Below are positions 1-10,643 of a DNA stretch of 64,000 nucleotides, one piece after another. The position numbers were made by a program, and so were the translations under genes. Source of the DNA: Vibrio sp. CB1-14 (lineage in GTDB: Bacteria; Pseudomonadota; Gammaproteobacteria; Enterobacterales; Vibrionaceae); NCBI RefSeq assembly GCF_040412085.2, contig NZ_CP115920.1, forward strand, positions 3,100,001 to 3,164,000. Reading direction: 5' to 3'. Every line of letters begins with the position of its first letter. Within the stretch, counting starts at the first letter, position 1. The notes beneath the pieces were generated by a model. The model saw nothing but the letters and a program-made list of their open reading frames with translations. It did not search any database and was not told the DNA's origin.

Positions 1-64
1 CACTCTCTATCATCGCAACTCTTGTTTCACTGGGAGTTACGTTTATCAACAGCTCTGCACTCAT
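1..64 (-). CDS. rng: Ribonuclease G, N-terminal fragment (cut by window edge)
   Basis: Reading leftward from an ATG at 64-62, the first 21 codons give MSAELLINVTPSETRVAMIE and a Ser, the usual start of RNase G, the endoribonuclease that matures the 16S rRNA 5' end and turns over some mRNAs. Only this N-terminus is inside the window. It follows maf by 17 bp on the same strand, as in the mreBCD-maf-rng cluster of gamma-proteobacteria, so it is probably the last gene of that transcript. Confidence 0.85.
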   Translation of the reverse strand, partial: MSAELLINVTPSETRVAMIES

Positions 65-81
65 GAGCGCACCTCAATATT

Positions 82-666
82 TTAATTATTTATAAATTCT
101 TGCAAGAGCTGGTCAGTTTCATACAGCGGCAGTCCCACTACGGCGTAATAGCTGCCCTCGATCCGAGTAACAAAACGCCCACCTAATCCTTGGATACCAT
201 AACTGCCAGCTTTATCTCTCGGTTCACCACTGTGCCAATATCGTTCTATTTCTTGTTGGCTAAGTGTTTTGAACCACACATCCGTGGTCACCACCACCGA
301 TGCTTGCTTTAATTTGCTTACCACGCTAACTGCTGTCAGCACCTGGTGTTTTTGACCTGACATGCTACTCAACATGCGGTTGGCATGGTCAAAGTCGTGC
401 GGTTTTTCCAACACATGACCATCGAGCACGACCACGGTATCGGAACCCAAAACTACGCTCTCTTGATGACTCAAAGCAAGACCTGCTAAGGCTTTCTCTA
501 ACGACAAACGCGCCACGTACTCTTGCGGCGCTTCATTGTCTTGCTGCTGCTCTTCAATATCGGGACTAACGATGGAAAATTCGTAGCCCAGTTGAGTCAA
601 TAGTTCTCTGCGGCGTGGTGATGTGGAAGCCAATACAACGCGTGATACAGACTGATTACCTGACAT
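82..666 (-). CDS. maf: Maf/YhdE-type nucleoside triphosphate pyrophosphatase
   Basis: 194 aa, normal for the Maf family. The N-terminal phosphate-binding motif LASTSPRRRELL, the GSDTVV segment near residue 74 and the motif KAGSYGIQGLGG near residue 151 are all present; the last resembles the YhdE (dTTP/UTP pyrophosphatase) branch. The family hydrolyses non-canonical or excess NTPs to NMP plus PPi in the cytoplasm, and has been linked to septum control. The start codon lies 11 bp inside the end of mreD, so the two are translationally coupled, and rng follows. The substrate is inferred from family resemblance. Confidence 0.93.
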   Translation of the reverse strand: MSGNQSVSRVVLASTSPRRRELLTQLGYEFSIVSPDIEEQQQDNEAPQEYVARLSLEKALAGLALSHQESVVLGSDTVVVLDGHVLEKPHDFDHANRMLSSMSGQKHQVLTAVSVVSKLKQASVVVTTDVWFKTLSQQEIERYWHSGEPRDKAGSYGIQGLGGRFVTRIEGSYYAVVGLPLYETDQLLQEFINN

Positions 667-1144
667 GCCAATGCCTTCTTACTCGACGAAGCAATAAAAA
701 CATCCATGGCCAGAGTATACAGTTAATCAAACCACTCCACAGCGACATTGGATTAAAAGTCACGTCTTGGATCAAATACTCGCCGAAAAAGATGCATACT
801 TCGAGCACCATAGACAACAGCGCCATAATGGTTGCTTGTTGCCACAATGCCATGTTTCTCAACACCAAAAAGTTAAGCGCGATGACGTAAACCACAATCG
901 ACATCATCATGCCGCGTATGCCAAGCGTCGAGCCGACCAGCAGATCCCACACCAAGCCAACAAACAAGGCAGTACCCACATTAACGCGGTGCGGCAGTGC
1001 CAGCACCCAGTAACCGAGTACCAAAAATAGCCATGAAGGGCGGACAAAATCCAAAACACCCGGCCATGGGATGGTCTGCAGCACCAATGCCACCAGCAGC
1101 GACGTGCCAATCACCATATGACTGCGAAAAGAGCTGTTAGCCAT
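656..1144 (-). CDS. mreD: Rod shape-determining protein MreD
   Basis: 162 aa, very hydrophobic, with five or so predicted membrane spans and a short basic C-terminus (LLLRRVRRHWH), as expected for MreD. MreD sits in the inner membrane and works with MreC, MreB, RodA and PBP2 in the elongasome that builds the lateral cell wall. The gene follows mreC after 17 bp and overlaps maf by 11 bp. MreD proteins are poorly conserved, so the call rests on length, hydrophobicity and its fixed position in mreBCD. Confidence 0.93.
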   Translation of the reverse strand: MANSSFRSHMVIGTSLLVALVLQTIPWPGVLDFVRPSWLFLVLGYWVLALPHRVNVGTALFVGLVWDLLVGSTLGIRGMMMSIVVYVIALNFLVLRNMALWQQATIMALLSMVLEVCIFFGEYLIQDVTFNPMSLWSGLINCILWPWMFLLLRRVRRHWHVR

Positions 1145-1161
1145 AATTGTGTGTTAATCCT

Positions 1162-2025
1162 TTATTCTGCATTGAGGATATCTTCCACTTCCTGCTGCTG
1201 CCTATCATTATTCGGCCAGATCAAAAGTAGGTAGCGTAAACGGTCAAAATCAACCACGGGTTCAGCGATGATATTAGCGAACTCACGACGATTATCACGT
1301 TGCACCGATTTAACGTGTGCCACTGGATAACCTTCAGGATAAATGCCACCAAGACCCGACGTCACAAGAAGATCGTCAGGCTGAATATCGGTACTGGTAG
1401 GAATGTGCTCCAGTTGGATCTCATCAATTGAACCGTTGCCAGAACCAATAACACGGATGTCATTGCGGATCACCTGTACTGGGATCGCGCTGTTGGTATC
1501 CGTCAATAGCATAATTCGACTATTGTGCGCACCAACGAATGTCACCTGGCCAACAATACCATTTTCATTGATAACTGGCTGACCTTCGTAAACGCCATCA
1601 ATACGGCCTTTATCAATCACCACCTGGTGACGATAGGGTGACGTGTCCACTGCCATTACCTCGGTGACCACTTTCTTCTCACCCCTCACAAAAGACGAGC
1701 CAAGCAGTTCACGAAAGCGCTGATTCTCTTCACGATATTGATCGAGCAAGATAAGGTCGCTTTTCAAACGCAGTACTTCACGTTTAAGGTTGATATTCTG
1801 CTCAGCTAAGCCTTGACGCGTATTAAGACGCTCATAGACTCCATCAAACATACTACGCGGTAAGTTGGCAGCATATTGAATAGGCGCAACAGCACTGTTC
1901 AGCAGATAGCGGAAATTGGAGAATGTGTCTAAACGACTATCAGCCAGCATTAAGCCGGCTGATAGAGTTACAGCAAGAAATAACCGAAGTTGTAAGGACG
2001 GACCCCGACCAAATATTGGTTTCAT
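1162..2025 (-). CDS. mreC: Rod shape-determining protein MreC
   Basis: 287 aa. A short cytoplasmic N-terminus with the basic motif FGRGPSLQLRL is followed by one membrane span (residues about 12-30), a coiled coil (about 70-110, rich in Leu, Arg and Glu heptads) and the periplasmic beta-domain with the MreC signature GRIDGVYEGQPVI and the VTSGLGGIYPEGYPV segment. MreC links the cytoplasmic MreB filament with periplasmic PBP2. It lies 61 bp after mreB and 17 bp before mreD on the same strand. Confidence 0.96.
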   Translation of the reverse strand: MKPIFGRGPSLQLRLFLAVTLSAGLMLADSRLDTFSNFRYLLNSAVAPIQYAANLPRSMFDGVYERLNTRQGLAEQNINLKREVLRLKSDLILLDQYREENQRFRELLGSSFVRGEKKVVTEVMAVDTSPYRHQVVIDKGRIDGVYEGQPVINENGIVGQVTFVGAHNSRIMLLTDTNSAIPVQVIRNDIRVIGSGNGSIDEIQLEHIPTSTDIQPDDLLVTSGLGGIYPEGYPVAHVKSVQRDNRREFANIIAEPVVDFDRLRYLLLIWPNNDRQQQEVEDILNAE

Positions 2026-2086
2026 GTACTCATAACCTTGATGCGGACTCTAGTTTCAGTACCACACCAAAACTAGAGAGAAACCA

Positions 2087-3508
<1,422 letters not shown>

Positions 3509-5920
3509 ATGACACGTACCCGCTTCACATTGCTCGCATTAGGCAGCGCCCTATCCACACTATTGCTCTCTGGTTGTAACGATGACACCAGCGTATCGCT
3601 TGGCGATCCTATTCCAGTTGCACCAACTAAGTCTCATGGGCCAGCTTGTGACGCCAGTGCCGACACGCAGACCATTCGCTTTATCCACGTCGCAGATCTA
3701 CACGGCCACTTCGGTTATCGCGAGCAGTTCTATAGCAAAATCAAACAAGCTCATGTCGATGCGCTTGCCGAAGAGCCCTATACCCTGTTTACCAACGGTG
3801 GTGATGACTATGAAAAAGGGACGGTTGCCGAGCAATTATCAGGGGGCTATGCCACGCTTGAGGCCACGCAAGCGTTGGAGTTTGATTATCGCGTGATTGG
3901 TAACCACGACTTTGCCTGGGGGCCTGAGCAATTACTGGAGTACGCAAAAGATGATGTATCAACAGTCCTTGCCTCCAACACCGAATACTATGGCAATGAC
4001 CCTGCGGGATTTGCAGGGGTAGACTTTGCTATTGCAGAAGTGGGCTGCATTAAGGTGGGTGTCTTTGGCATGACGTCGGGGCCATGGAATGAGCTCGATG
4101 AAGAGATTAAGCCTCAAATAGACTTTATCGACGATTTCAGAATGCGTTGGGACTGGAACGAGCGCGCTCGCGAGATCATCGCCGCCTATGGCGATCAAGT
4201 GGACTATATGGTGATGCTCAGCCACCTTGGTCATGGCACCGATGTTGCTCTAGCGACCTTTGTTGACGGCATCGATCTTGTGCTCGGCGGACACACTCAC
4301 GACTCACCAAAGACCACTAGAGTAAATGGCACAACAGTACTGCTGCCTGATTTTAATGCCAAAGGTTACACCGACGTCACCGTAACGTTTGACCTAGCCA
4401 CCAAAACCGCAATAACGCCCGAAACCATTGCCGAACTTGATATTACCGAATCGTTACCCGTTAACGAGACAACCAAACGTCGTATTGATGGCATCATGGG
4501 AACTTACGCTCCCGATGCGAACACCGAAATTGCTGTATCGCTCAAACAGCCAAGCCGCGATGGCATCTTGGATATTCTGCATGACAGTTTGACCGACTTT
4601 ACAGCCCCCAAATCAGGGATCAATTACCAGATAGATGCCAGCTTCCTCAATCGCGGAGAAATTGAAGATAGCGAAATCTGGGCTCCAGGTTCGTTGACCC
4701 AAGAAGACTTTCATCACGCCTACCCGATTGAGCGCCAGCCTGCCAATACGCCAGGTTTCTCATCACTGTATCAAGTGAGCGTATCAGGCGAAGCGCTTAG
4801 CGCTATGCTTAATTATGAAAGTGGCCTTGATTACCATGGTCCAGCGTTAGACGATATCGATTCAGCCAAAACCTATCAAGTAGGCCTCTTTAAATCGGCT
4901 GCTTGGAATCCTGAGCTGTTCTTTAATGGCAGTTATTACCGCAAAGAAGATGCAGAATTTGTTGGCGAAGCTTGGGAGATTTTTGATGCCTACGCCCGTG
5001 AGCGTACCGCAAACTGCCAATACATCGACACTGACGAACTTCTGTTCAGCTGTGATGAAAACGCCCCGAACATTACCTCTGTTTGGAATTTTGAAGATGC
5101 GAACGATATCTTTGCACCAGAGCAAAACATCGCTTCGAGCCTTACGCTCACGAATACGTCGGATGAACCTTTATCTTGCAATGACGAACTGCTGAACTGC
5201 GGCACAAGTGAATCTTTTTCTCTGCCACTGCTTCCCGATGGTAGCAACGCTTCGGTAATAGAACTAGGCGCCTTAGGAGCATCAGATAACGGTCGCTTCC
5301 AGCTTGCTACAGAACTTGATACTAACGGTGACTTCGCCGATCAAGACCGCCTCTCTTATTACACTATCGTTTTTGATGCTCTATGGCCTGAGCTAGAAAA
5401 TGACAGCAGTAAATACCGAGCGATAATCGATGCTGACACCAGCAGCAGCGCACCCGATATCTTCCTATCGCCGGAAGGCGAGATAGGTCTCGCACCGAAT
5501 TACGCAGGACTTATTAAGGCCAATACTTGGCATCGTATTGCCATGGTGTTTTTTGCGTCAGAGACAGAAGATGTCGCCTACAAACTCTACATTGATGGCG
5601 AGCACATTGACACTATGCGCTATCCTGGGCTTGGTGAGCGATGGGCAATGAATAGAAAAGGCTTAGCGCTGTTCACTGATACTGCCATCAACAAATACGA
5701 ATCAGGAACGGTTTATCTCAACTCATTGATGTTTGCTGCCCGCTCATTGACGGACATCGACATCGCTAAACTGGGTGGTGCTAAAGAGACACTCAACTAT
5801 GTACCATCAGTGCGTGTTTTAAACCAAACCGTTGAACGCGCCTACCAAAATGCCCCTGTTGACTGGGCAAACAAATGGGTCAAACAGCGCGCTAAATTCT
5901 TCAAACAGCCCCCGCAGTAA
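3509..5920 (+). CDS. Lipoprotein 5'-nucleotidase-like metallophosphatase with C-terminal LamG-like domain
   Basis: 803 aa from the ATG at 3509. I prefer this start because it gives a clean lipoprotein signal: MTRTRF, a hydrophobic run, then lipobox LLSG-Cys23. No strong ribosome site is visible. The calcineurin-type metallophosphatase domain (about residues 50-320) has the expected metal ligands: VADLHGHF (Asp63, His65), GGDD (97-100), GNHD (131-134), SHLGHG and GGHTHD. A 5'-nucleotidase C-terminal domain follows (about 350-510). The last 250 residues resemble a LamG/concanavalin jelly roll (NTWHRIAMVFF, YKLYIDGEHIDTM). By family it should hydrolyse nucleotides or similar phosphoesters at the cell envelope; the exact substrate is unknown. 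It converges on bcsC with only 26 bp between the two stop codons. Confidence 0.8.
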   Translation: MTRTRFTLLALGSALSTLLLSGCNDDTSVSLGDPIPVAPTKSHGPACDASADTQTIRFIHVADLHGHFGYREQFYSKIKQAHVDALAEEPYTLFTNGGDDYEKGTVAEQLSGGYATLEATQALEFDYRVIGNHDFAWGPEQLLEYAKDDVSTVLASNTEYYGNDPAGFAGVDFAIAEVGCIKVGVFGMTSGPWNELDEEIKPQIDFIDDFRMRWDWNERAREIIAAYGDQVDYMVMLSHLGHGTDVALATFVDGIDLVLGGHTHDSPKTTRVNGTTVLLPDFNAKGYTDVTVTFDLATKTAITPETIAELDITESLPVNETTKRRIDGIMGTYAPDANTEIAVSLKQPSRDGILDILHDSLTDFTAPKSGINYQIDASFLNRGEIEDSEIWAPGSLTQEDFHHAYPIERQPANTPGFSSLYQVSVSGEALSAMLNYESGLDYHGPALDDIDSAKTYQVGLFKSAAWNPELFFNGSYYRKEDAEFVGEAWEIFDAYARERTANCQYIDTDELLFSCDENAPNITSVWNFEDANDIFAPEQNIASSLTLTNTSDEPLSCNDELLNCGTSESFSLPLLPDGSNASVIELGALGASDNGRFQLATELDTNGDFADQDRLSYYTIVFDALWPELENDSSKYRAIIDADTSSSAPDIFLSPEGEIGLAPNYAGLIKANTWHRIAMVFFASETEDVAYKLYIDGEHIDTMRYPGLGERWAMNRKGLALFTDTAINKYESGTVYLNSLMFAARSLTDIDIAKLGGAKETLNYVPSVRVLNQTVERAYQNAPVDWANKWVKQRAKFFKQPPQ

Positions 5921-5940
5921 ACTCGACAAAAAGCAAAATG

Positions 5941-5962
5941 CGCGGACTAGAAATAGTCCGCG
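5941..5962 (-). terminator. Terminator hairpin that includes the bcsC stop codon
   Basis: A perfect 9-bp stem (CGCGGACTA/TAGTCCGCG, loop of 4) covers 5941-5962. On the minus strand its 5' arm holds the last codons of bcsC, the TAG stop lies in its 3' arm, and a T-rich run follows (CATTTTGCTTTTTG). It probably ends the bcsRQABZC transcript. Confidence 0.7.
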
Positions 5963-8900
5963 TACAGTCTTAGTGGATCTGGCTGTAGCCGAGCCTTACG
6001 CCAGTTAGGATCGAAGTGATACTTGAGATAGACATTGAATACACTCGGCTGGTAATCACTCGAAAATTGCTGCGATACATAGCCAACAAAGCTCCAATGG
6101 TCACTCATTCGATACTCGGTATAAAACTGCAGTCCTGCACTCACGCCACTTGATGACGAAGCTGTGCCGCCTGGGATATTGTATGGCGCATCAAAGGAAG
6201 CGTTCGAAAGAGAAACCGTGCCCCTCACCCCATATGTCCAATCAAAGCTGTGGCGACGATAATATGAGACAGGCAAAGACAACGATGTGTAGTTTTGCGG
6301 ACTGTAGTATTTACCATGACCGATAATTACCTCATTGACGTTCTTCTCGTAGCCCATGTAAAACACAGCCCCACCTAAAGAGAACACCTCATCATCGCTA
6401 CTAATAAAGTTGTAGTAACTACCCAACATGCCAGAGGTTCTATCGTTATCAGCGACATTGTTGCCAGTTAGCTGATGGTACTCAAGATAACCCCAAACGC
6501 CGTATGGGCGTCCGTCATTCCAAGACGCGCTCACCGTGGCGCCACTGCGAGTCACACCGCCAAACTCGGTGGTAACGCCTGTGCGATCCGTCACTGATAA
6601 TCCAGAATAAGAGATAAAGCTCGCGGTAACAGGGCGCTTAGAGACATTACCTCGCAAAGTCACATCGCCCCACTCGGTGATCCCTTCAATGCCGCCTACC
6701 CAATCGGTATATCGAAAGCCAACAGGGGTGGTGCCAAGATCCGCTTGCCAGTTTTCAGCTTCCCAACCAACAGAGAAGGCTTGTCCCACTCGGTCACGCT
6801 CAAACTCAATATTGGTATCGTAATACGTTAACGTGCCGCTATTGAGGTAAACGCTGTCAGTACGAAGCTTAAGGCGACCGTCCCACTCAGGGATAGCAAT
6901 GCCAAGCTCAAAAGGAACAGTGAGGTATTTAGAGCCACCCGGCACATTATTAAACTCACCGCCCACAATGAAATAGGACTGATGACGCTCATCAATTCTA
7001 TCGAGTGTGGCAATAATGTCGTTGGTCATCCAGTTATCATCGGCATCGCGATACGCGCTACCAATATCTCGGACTCGGGTCAGCCCCAAACGCTCTTTAT
7101 CATCCAAAAGCAAAGCTTGACGCGAATACTGCTGAGTCAACGCATCGCTAGATTGAGACAACGACGCTTCTTGCAACTGCCAATAATTGAAAGCGTTCAG
7201 AGGTTTTAATGGCAAATGGTTGTTGAAAAAGTTGATGTAGGACTGATTGTCGGTTTCCAGCGCCAAAGATAAGCTGCTAACGATTTGCTCGTTGCTAAGC
7301 TCAAACACGCGCTGCGCTTGAATATCCAACACAGGGTCGATGTATTGTGGCGCAGCGCTGAGCCAAGTGCTCAGCCGCTGTTGAGAAAGTACAACACCAT
7401 CGTTAAGACTTGCCAAATAAATCTCTGACGCTGCTTCAACCTCGTTTTCAGCCAGCAGTCTATCGGCATCAAACAAGCTCTGGCGCTGCTCAATAATGTC
7501 TGACAGTACTTTGCGTTGCTCTGCTTCTTGATAGATAGCGCGGTGAAAATTAGCACTGTCGATATCAAACGCCGCTTGCGACATCAGCTCAAGCTCTGGC
7601 GTACTAAGCGACGCGATATCCACTGCGTCCATTTCTGCTTGAGCGCGCTCATCAAATGGTGTCTCTGACCACAATACAATCGCAGTTGGACGATCATGAC
7701 GGGCAACATTCTCAATAAAGGCGATCAGCTCATCACCTCTAAGCTGCTGCTCAGCGATTTGTTGGCGGTAGTATTCAAGTTTTACACGAGAATAGGTAGA
7801 AAGCTCCGCAGACGTAAGCTGCTGAGCGGGCGATTGATTCACAACCGCGAACGCTTCATCCCAGCGCCCTTGACCCGACAAATACAAGGTATAAGCGTGA
7901 GTATGTTCATTATCTTGGTGCTGTTGATAAGCACGGCTCATCACAGTATCTGCCAAGCGGCGCTGGTTTAAACGCAGCAACTGTTCAGCAATGTCTTTGT
8001 TTAACCAAGGTAGGTAAGCATCACTGTCGAGTACGTGTTTAAACTGCGCGCGAAATAGCGGATCATTTTCTGGCAGAGACTTGCTTTTAAGCAGCTTATC
8101 ATAAACCACAAGGTGCTCGACCTCGGCTGCATACGCTGCGATTTGCTCTATTTGTGCCGGTTTGAGCGTCTGCAATGCAGCATACTCCCCCGCATGCCCT
8201 TTATTTGGCGCATAAGTTTGCACCCAAAGTTGCAGCGCAGAACTATTGTCTGGCGCCAAGGTCAGTGCTTTGTTGGCAGCCTGATGCGCTTGGGAATACT
8301 CTTGCTGCGCCAGATAAACCCGCCCTTTGATGATATAAGCAAAAGGCTCACTATTGTCGAGAGACAATGCTAAGTCCGCTTGCTGCATTGCCTTATCGTA
8401 TTGCTCAGCACTCAGAGCACGCCTCGAAGCATCGAGTGCTTGCCAAAAGCGAATCGAATTGATCTCAGATTGGTAAAAATCGATGAGGTCTGGCGAATCA
8501 TCAAGCTGCTGCGCTTGCTTAAACGCATTCACTGAAGCTCGATAATTATTGTTATGGTAATGGTAGCGACCAAGTGCAACTAAGATTTCCGGATCGTTTG
8601 GGTACTTGCGGTTGGCCGCTTGCAGTGCCTTGAATGTGGTGGCGTCATACTGACGATTTTCAATGCGCGCAAACGCAGCGAGCTTGCCACGGTATACGGG
8701 GTCTTTGCGCAGCATCTTTTCTCGATCCCAGCGCTGCTTAGCTGTTTCGTATTGCTGTTGAATACCTAAGTTCTCTGGATGATAACTGGCTATCAGCTCA
8801 TGAGTATCCATCCACTGTTGAGACATAGGCTCAGTTTGTAGCTCAGTCATCCAAAGAGTACTGGCGAACACGCCAAGACGAGAGTCATTCGCTAAGTCAC

Positions 8901-9552
8901 GATAAATCGCTAACGCTTCTGGCTCTCGCCCATAGCGCGAGAGGTGCCGAGCAAGACCTAAGCGAATTTCACCCACATTGGGAAACGCGCGATCCAACTG
9001 CTGATACGCTTCAAGTACCTGCTCTTGGTACTGTGGAAATGTCGATTTGAGTCCAAGATAATCAAGCTCACTAATAATATCTGGACGCTCGGAACCATAA
9101 AGCTCCTCAAACAGTTTTAACGCAGCTTCGTTTTGACCGCCGCGCTGCAACAGCAAGGCTTGATTGTATTGATCGCGCTCTGTGGTATGTAATTCAAGAT
9201 AATTGCCAAAGGCTGAAACCAAAGCTGGATCGGCTTGATTATTCAATTGCTTAAAAAGAACACTTGCTTCATCAGATCGATTGTTTCTTACCAACCAGCG
9301 CGCCTTCGCGAACAAGGCTTCGGGACTCTCTGGAGTGATCGCTAGCCAACGCTCTACTGCCGCTTCAACTAAGGTCTCGTCCTGTTTGAGCTCACCGATC
9401 ACTATCTGATTTTCAAGCCAGTCTGGTGCTGAGCGGTAAAACACCGAAGGTACATCGCTGCCCCACGCAGAGGAGCAAAGTACACTCAAAAGCGCAGCAG
9501 AAATTTGGCTCGATGCTCTCGTTACCTTCACGGCTGACCACTCTCCGCCCAC
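5947..9552 (-). CDS. bcsC: Cellulose synthase outer-membrane subunit BcsC
   Basis: 1201 aa. The N-terminus has a signal-peptide-like stretch (about residues 8-32, ending CSSAWGS). It is followed by a long alpha-helical TPR region to about residue 830 (for example EPEALAIYRDLA, YSQAHQAANKALTLAPDNSSALQLW). A C-terminal beta-barrel ends in an aromatic residue (DYF), as outer-membrane proteins do. BcsC forms the scaffold and pore through which the glucan crosses periplasm and outer membrane. Its start overlaps the end of bcsZ by 25 bp. The Met at 9552 gives an unusually charged leader (MGGEWSAVKVTR), so a start a few codons further on is possible. The stop codon lies in a terminator stem. Confidence 0.93.
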   Translation of the reverse strand: MGGEWSAVKVTRASSQISAALLSVLCSSAWGSDVPSVFYRSAPDWLENQIVIGELKQDETLVEAAVERWLAITPESPEALFAKARWLVRNNRSDEASVLFKQLNNQADPALVSAFGNYLELHTTERDQYNQALLLQRGGQNEAALKLFEELYGSERPDIISELDYLGLKSTFPQYQEQVLEAYQQLDRAFPNVGEIRLGLARHLSRYGREPEALAIYRDLANDSRLGVFASTLWMTELQTEPMSQQWMDTHELIASYHPENLGIQQQYETAKQRWDREKMLRKDPVYRGKLAAFARIENRQYDATTFKALQAANRKYPNDPEILVALGRYHYHNNNYRASVNAFKQAQQLDDSPDLIDFYQSEINSIRFWQALDASRRALSAEQYDKAMQQADLALSLDNSEPFAYIIKGRVYLAQQEYSQAHQAANKALTLAPDNSSALQLWVQTYAPNKGHAGEYAALQTLKPAQIEQIAAYAAEVEHLVVYDKLLKSKSLPENDPLFRAQFKHVLDSDAYLPWLNKDIAEQLLRLNQRRLADTVMSRAYQQHQDNEHTHAYTLYLSGQGRWDEAFAVVNQSPAQQLTSAELSTYSRVKLEYYRQQIAEQQLRGDELIAFIENVARHDRPTAIVLWSETPFDERAQAEMDAVDIASLSTPELELMSQAAFDIDSANFHRAIYQEAEQRKVLSDIIEQRQSLFDADRLLAENEVEAASEIYLASLNDGVVLSQQRLSTWLSAAPQYIDPVLDIQAQRVFELSNEQIVSSLSLALETDNQSYINFFNNHLPLKPLNAFNYWQLQEASLSQSSDALTQQYSRQALLLDDKERLGLTRVRDIGSAYRDADDNWMTNDIIATLDRIDERHQSYFIVGGEFNNVPGGSKYLTVPFELGIAIPEWDGRLKLRTDSVYLNSGTLTYYDTNIEFERDRVGQAFSVGWEAENWQADLGTTPVGFRYTDWVGGIEGITEWGDVTLRGNVSKRPVTASFISYSGLSVTDRTGVTTEFGGVTRSGATVSASWNDGRPYGVWGYLEYHQLTGNNVADNDRTSGMLGSYYNFISSDDEVFSLGGAVFYMGYEKNVNEVIIGHGKYYSPQNYTSLSLPVSYYRRHSFDWTYGVRGTVSLSNASFDAPYNIPGGTASSSSGVSAGLQFYTEYRMSDHWSFVGYVSQQFSSDYQPSVFNVYLKYHFDPNWRKARLQPDPLRLYADYF

Positions 9553-10643
9553 GGCACTAACAACTCTCCTTGGCCATTGAATCGATATTGATTGTCGTAC
9601 CAGCCTAATCCAAATAACGCTAACACATTGTTGTAATACTCGTTATTGCGATCGGTGACGAGGTTTTCACGCACTCGTTCTGCCCAGTTTGATGTCACCT
9701 CTTCGTCTGCGTTCAAGCCGATCAGAGGTAATAGCGCTGCATCAAAGCCAATAGGAGCACTCTGCTCCATTTTTCCGCTCTGCGCATAAGTATTAAGCGG
9801 TGTGTACTGCTGCTCAATGGCCAGTGAGACAAAAGGCTTAAACGAGTCAACAATTGGCAGTGCGCCTTCCATGTCACTTGGCATCATCCCAGCCCAAAGG
9901 TAACTACGGATCGCATTGTAGTTGCCAATATCCGTGGTCTTTGCGTCATAACTAATTGTCTTACCATCATAGAGCAACCAGTCCGGACTCACGCCCTTGC
10001 GCTGACTGTCGAGAAGCAATGCGAGAGAGCCGGAGTACAGTTCGCGCCACGGTCTCGCAGTATCGTGATGGGCGAAGGCAGCTAAAACAGGTAACGGTAC
10101 ATAACTTGGGTTAAGTTTGACCTTGTCACCTTGCTCAAAGCCTTGTTTGCCGGGCAGAAGCTGTCTATTACCCGCACCAAAAGAGACCGTTTCTTCTTTG
10201 AGGATGCGCTTGGCTAATAGGTATCCAACGTTTTGATAGTAATCACTGCCCCATAAGCGTCCCGCTTCAATCAAGGTATACGCTATCCACAGATCCGAAT
10301 CTGACGCCGAATTGCTGTCGATAATGCCGTAACCTTGCGACGTTTTACCCCATAACCAAGCAGGCAGGCGAGCAGTAAGATCGCCACCAGCAAGGTGCTG
10401 TTGAGTCCAGTTATATAGCGTATCGAACGCAGCTTTATCATTAGCGACAAGGGCAAAAAACATCGCATAAGACTGCCCTTCCGATGTGGTGATAAGTCTG
10501 GCGTCAGAGCCATCGACAATGCGCCCCTCAGCGGTCATGTAGACAGATTTAAACTCCTGCCACTGCTGCCAAGTCTCGGCTTGGCTCACGGGTGCAACAG
10601 TACTTAGCATCATGGCAAATGCGAACAACCATGTTCTCATCAT
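9528..10643 (-). CDS. bcsZ: Periplasmic endo-1,4-beta-glucanase BcsZ (GH8)
   Basis: 371 aa with signal peptide (MMRTWLFAFAMMLSTVAPVSQA, cut before ETWQ). GH8 features: ITTSEGQSYAM with the proposed catalytic acid Glu55, at the same position as in E. coli BcsZ, and an acidic cluster NSASDSDLW (112-119). The enzyme trims or edits nascent cellulose in the periplasm and is often needed for normal fibre output. Its ATG shares one base with the bcsB stop (TAATG), indicating coupling, and bcsC overlaps its end. Confidence 0.94.
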   Translation of the reverse strand: MMRTWLFAFAMMLSTVAPVSQAETWQQWQEFKSVYMTAEGRIVDGSDARLITTSEGQSYAMFFALVANDKAAFDTLYNWTQQHLAGGDLTARLPAWLWGKTSQGYGIIDSNSASDSDLWIAYTLIEAGRLWGSDYYQNVGYLLAKRILKEETVSFGAGNRQLLPGKQGFEQGDKVKLNPSYVPLPVLAAFAHHDTARPWRELYSGSLALLLDSQRKGVSPDWLLYDGKTISYDAKTTDIGNYNAIRSYLWAGMMPSDMEGALPIVDSFKPFVSLAIEQQYTPLNTYAQSGKMEQSAPIGFDAALLPLIGLNADEEVTSNWAERVRENLVTDRNNEYYNNVLALFGLGWYDNQYRFNGQGELLVPWAESGQP

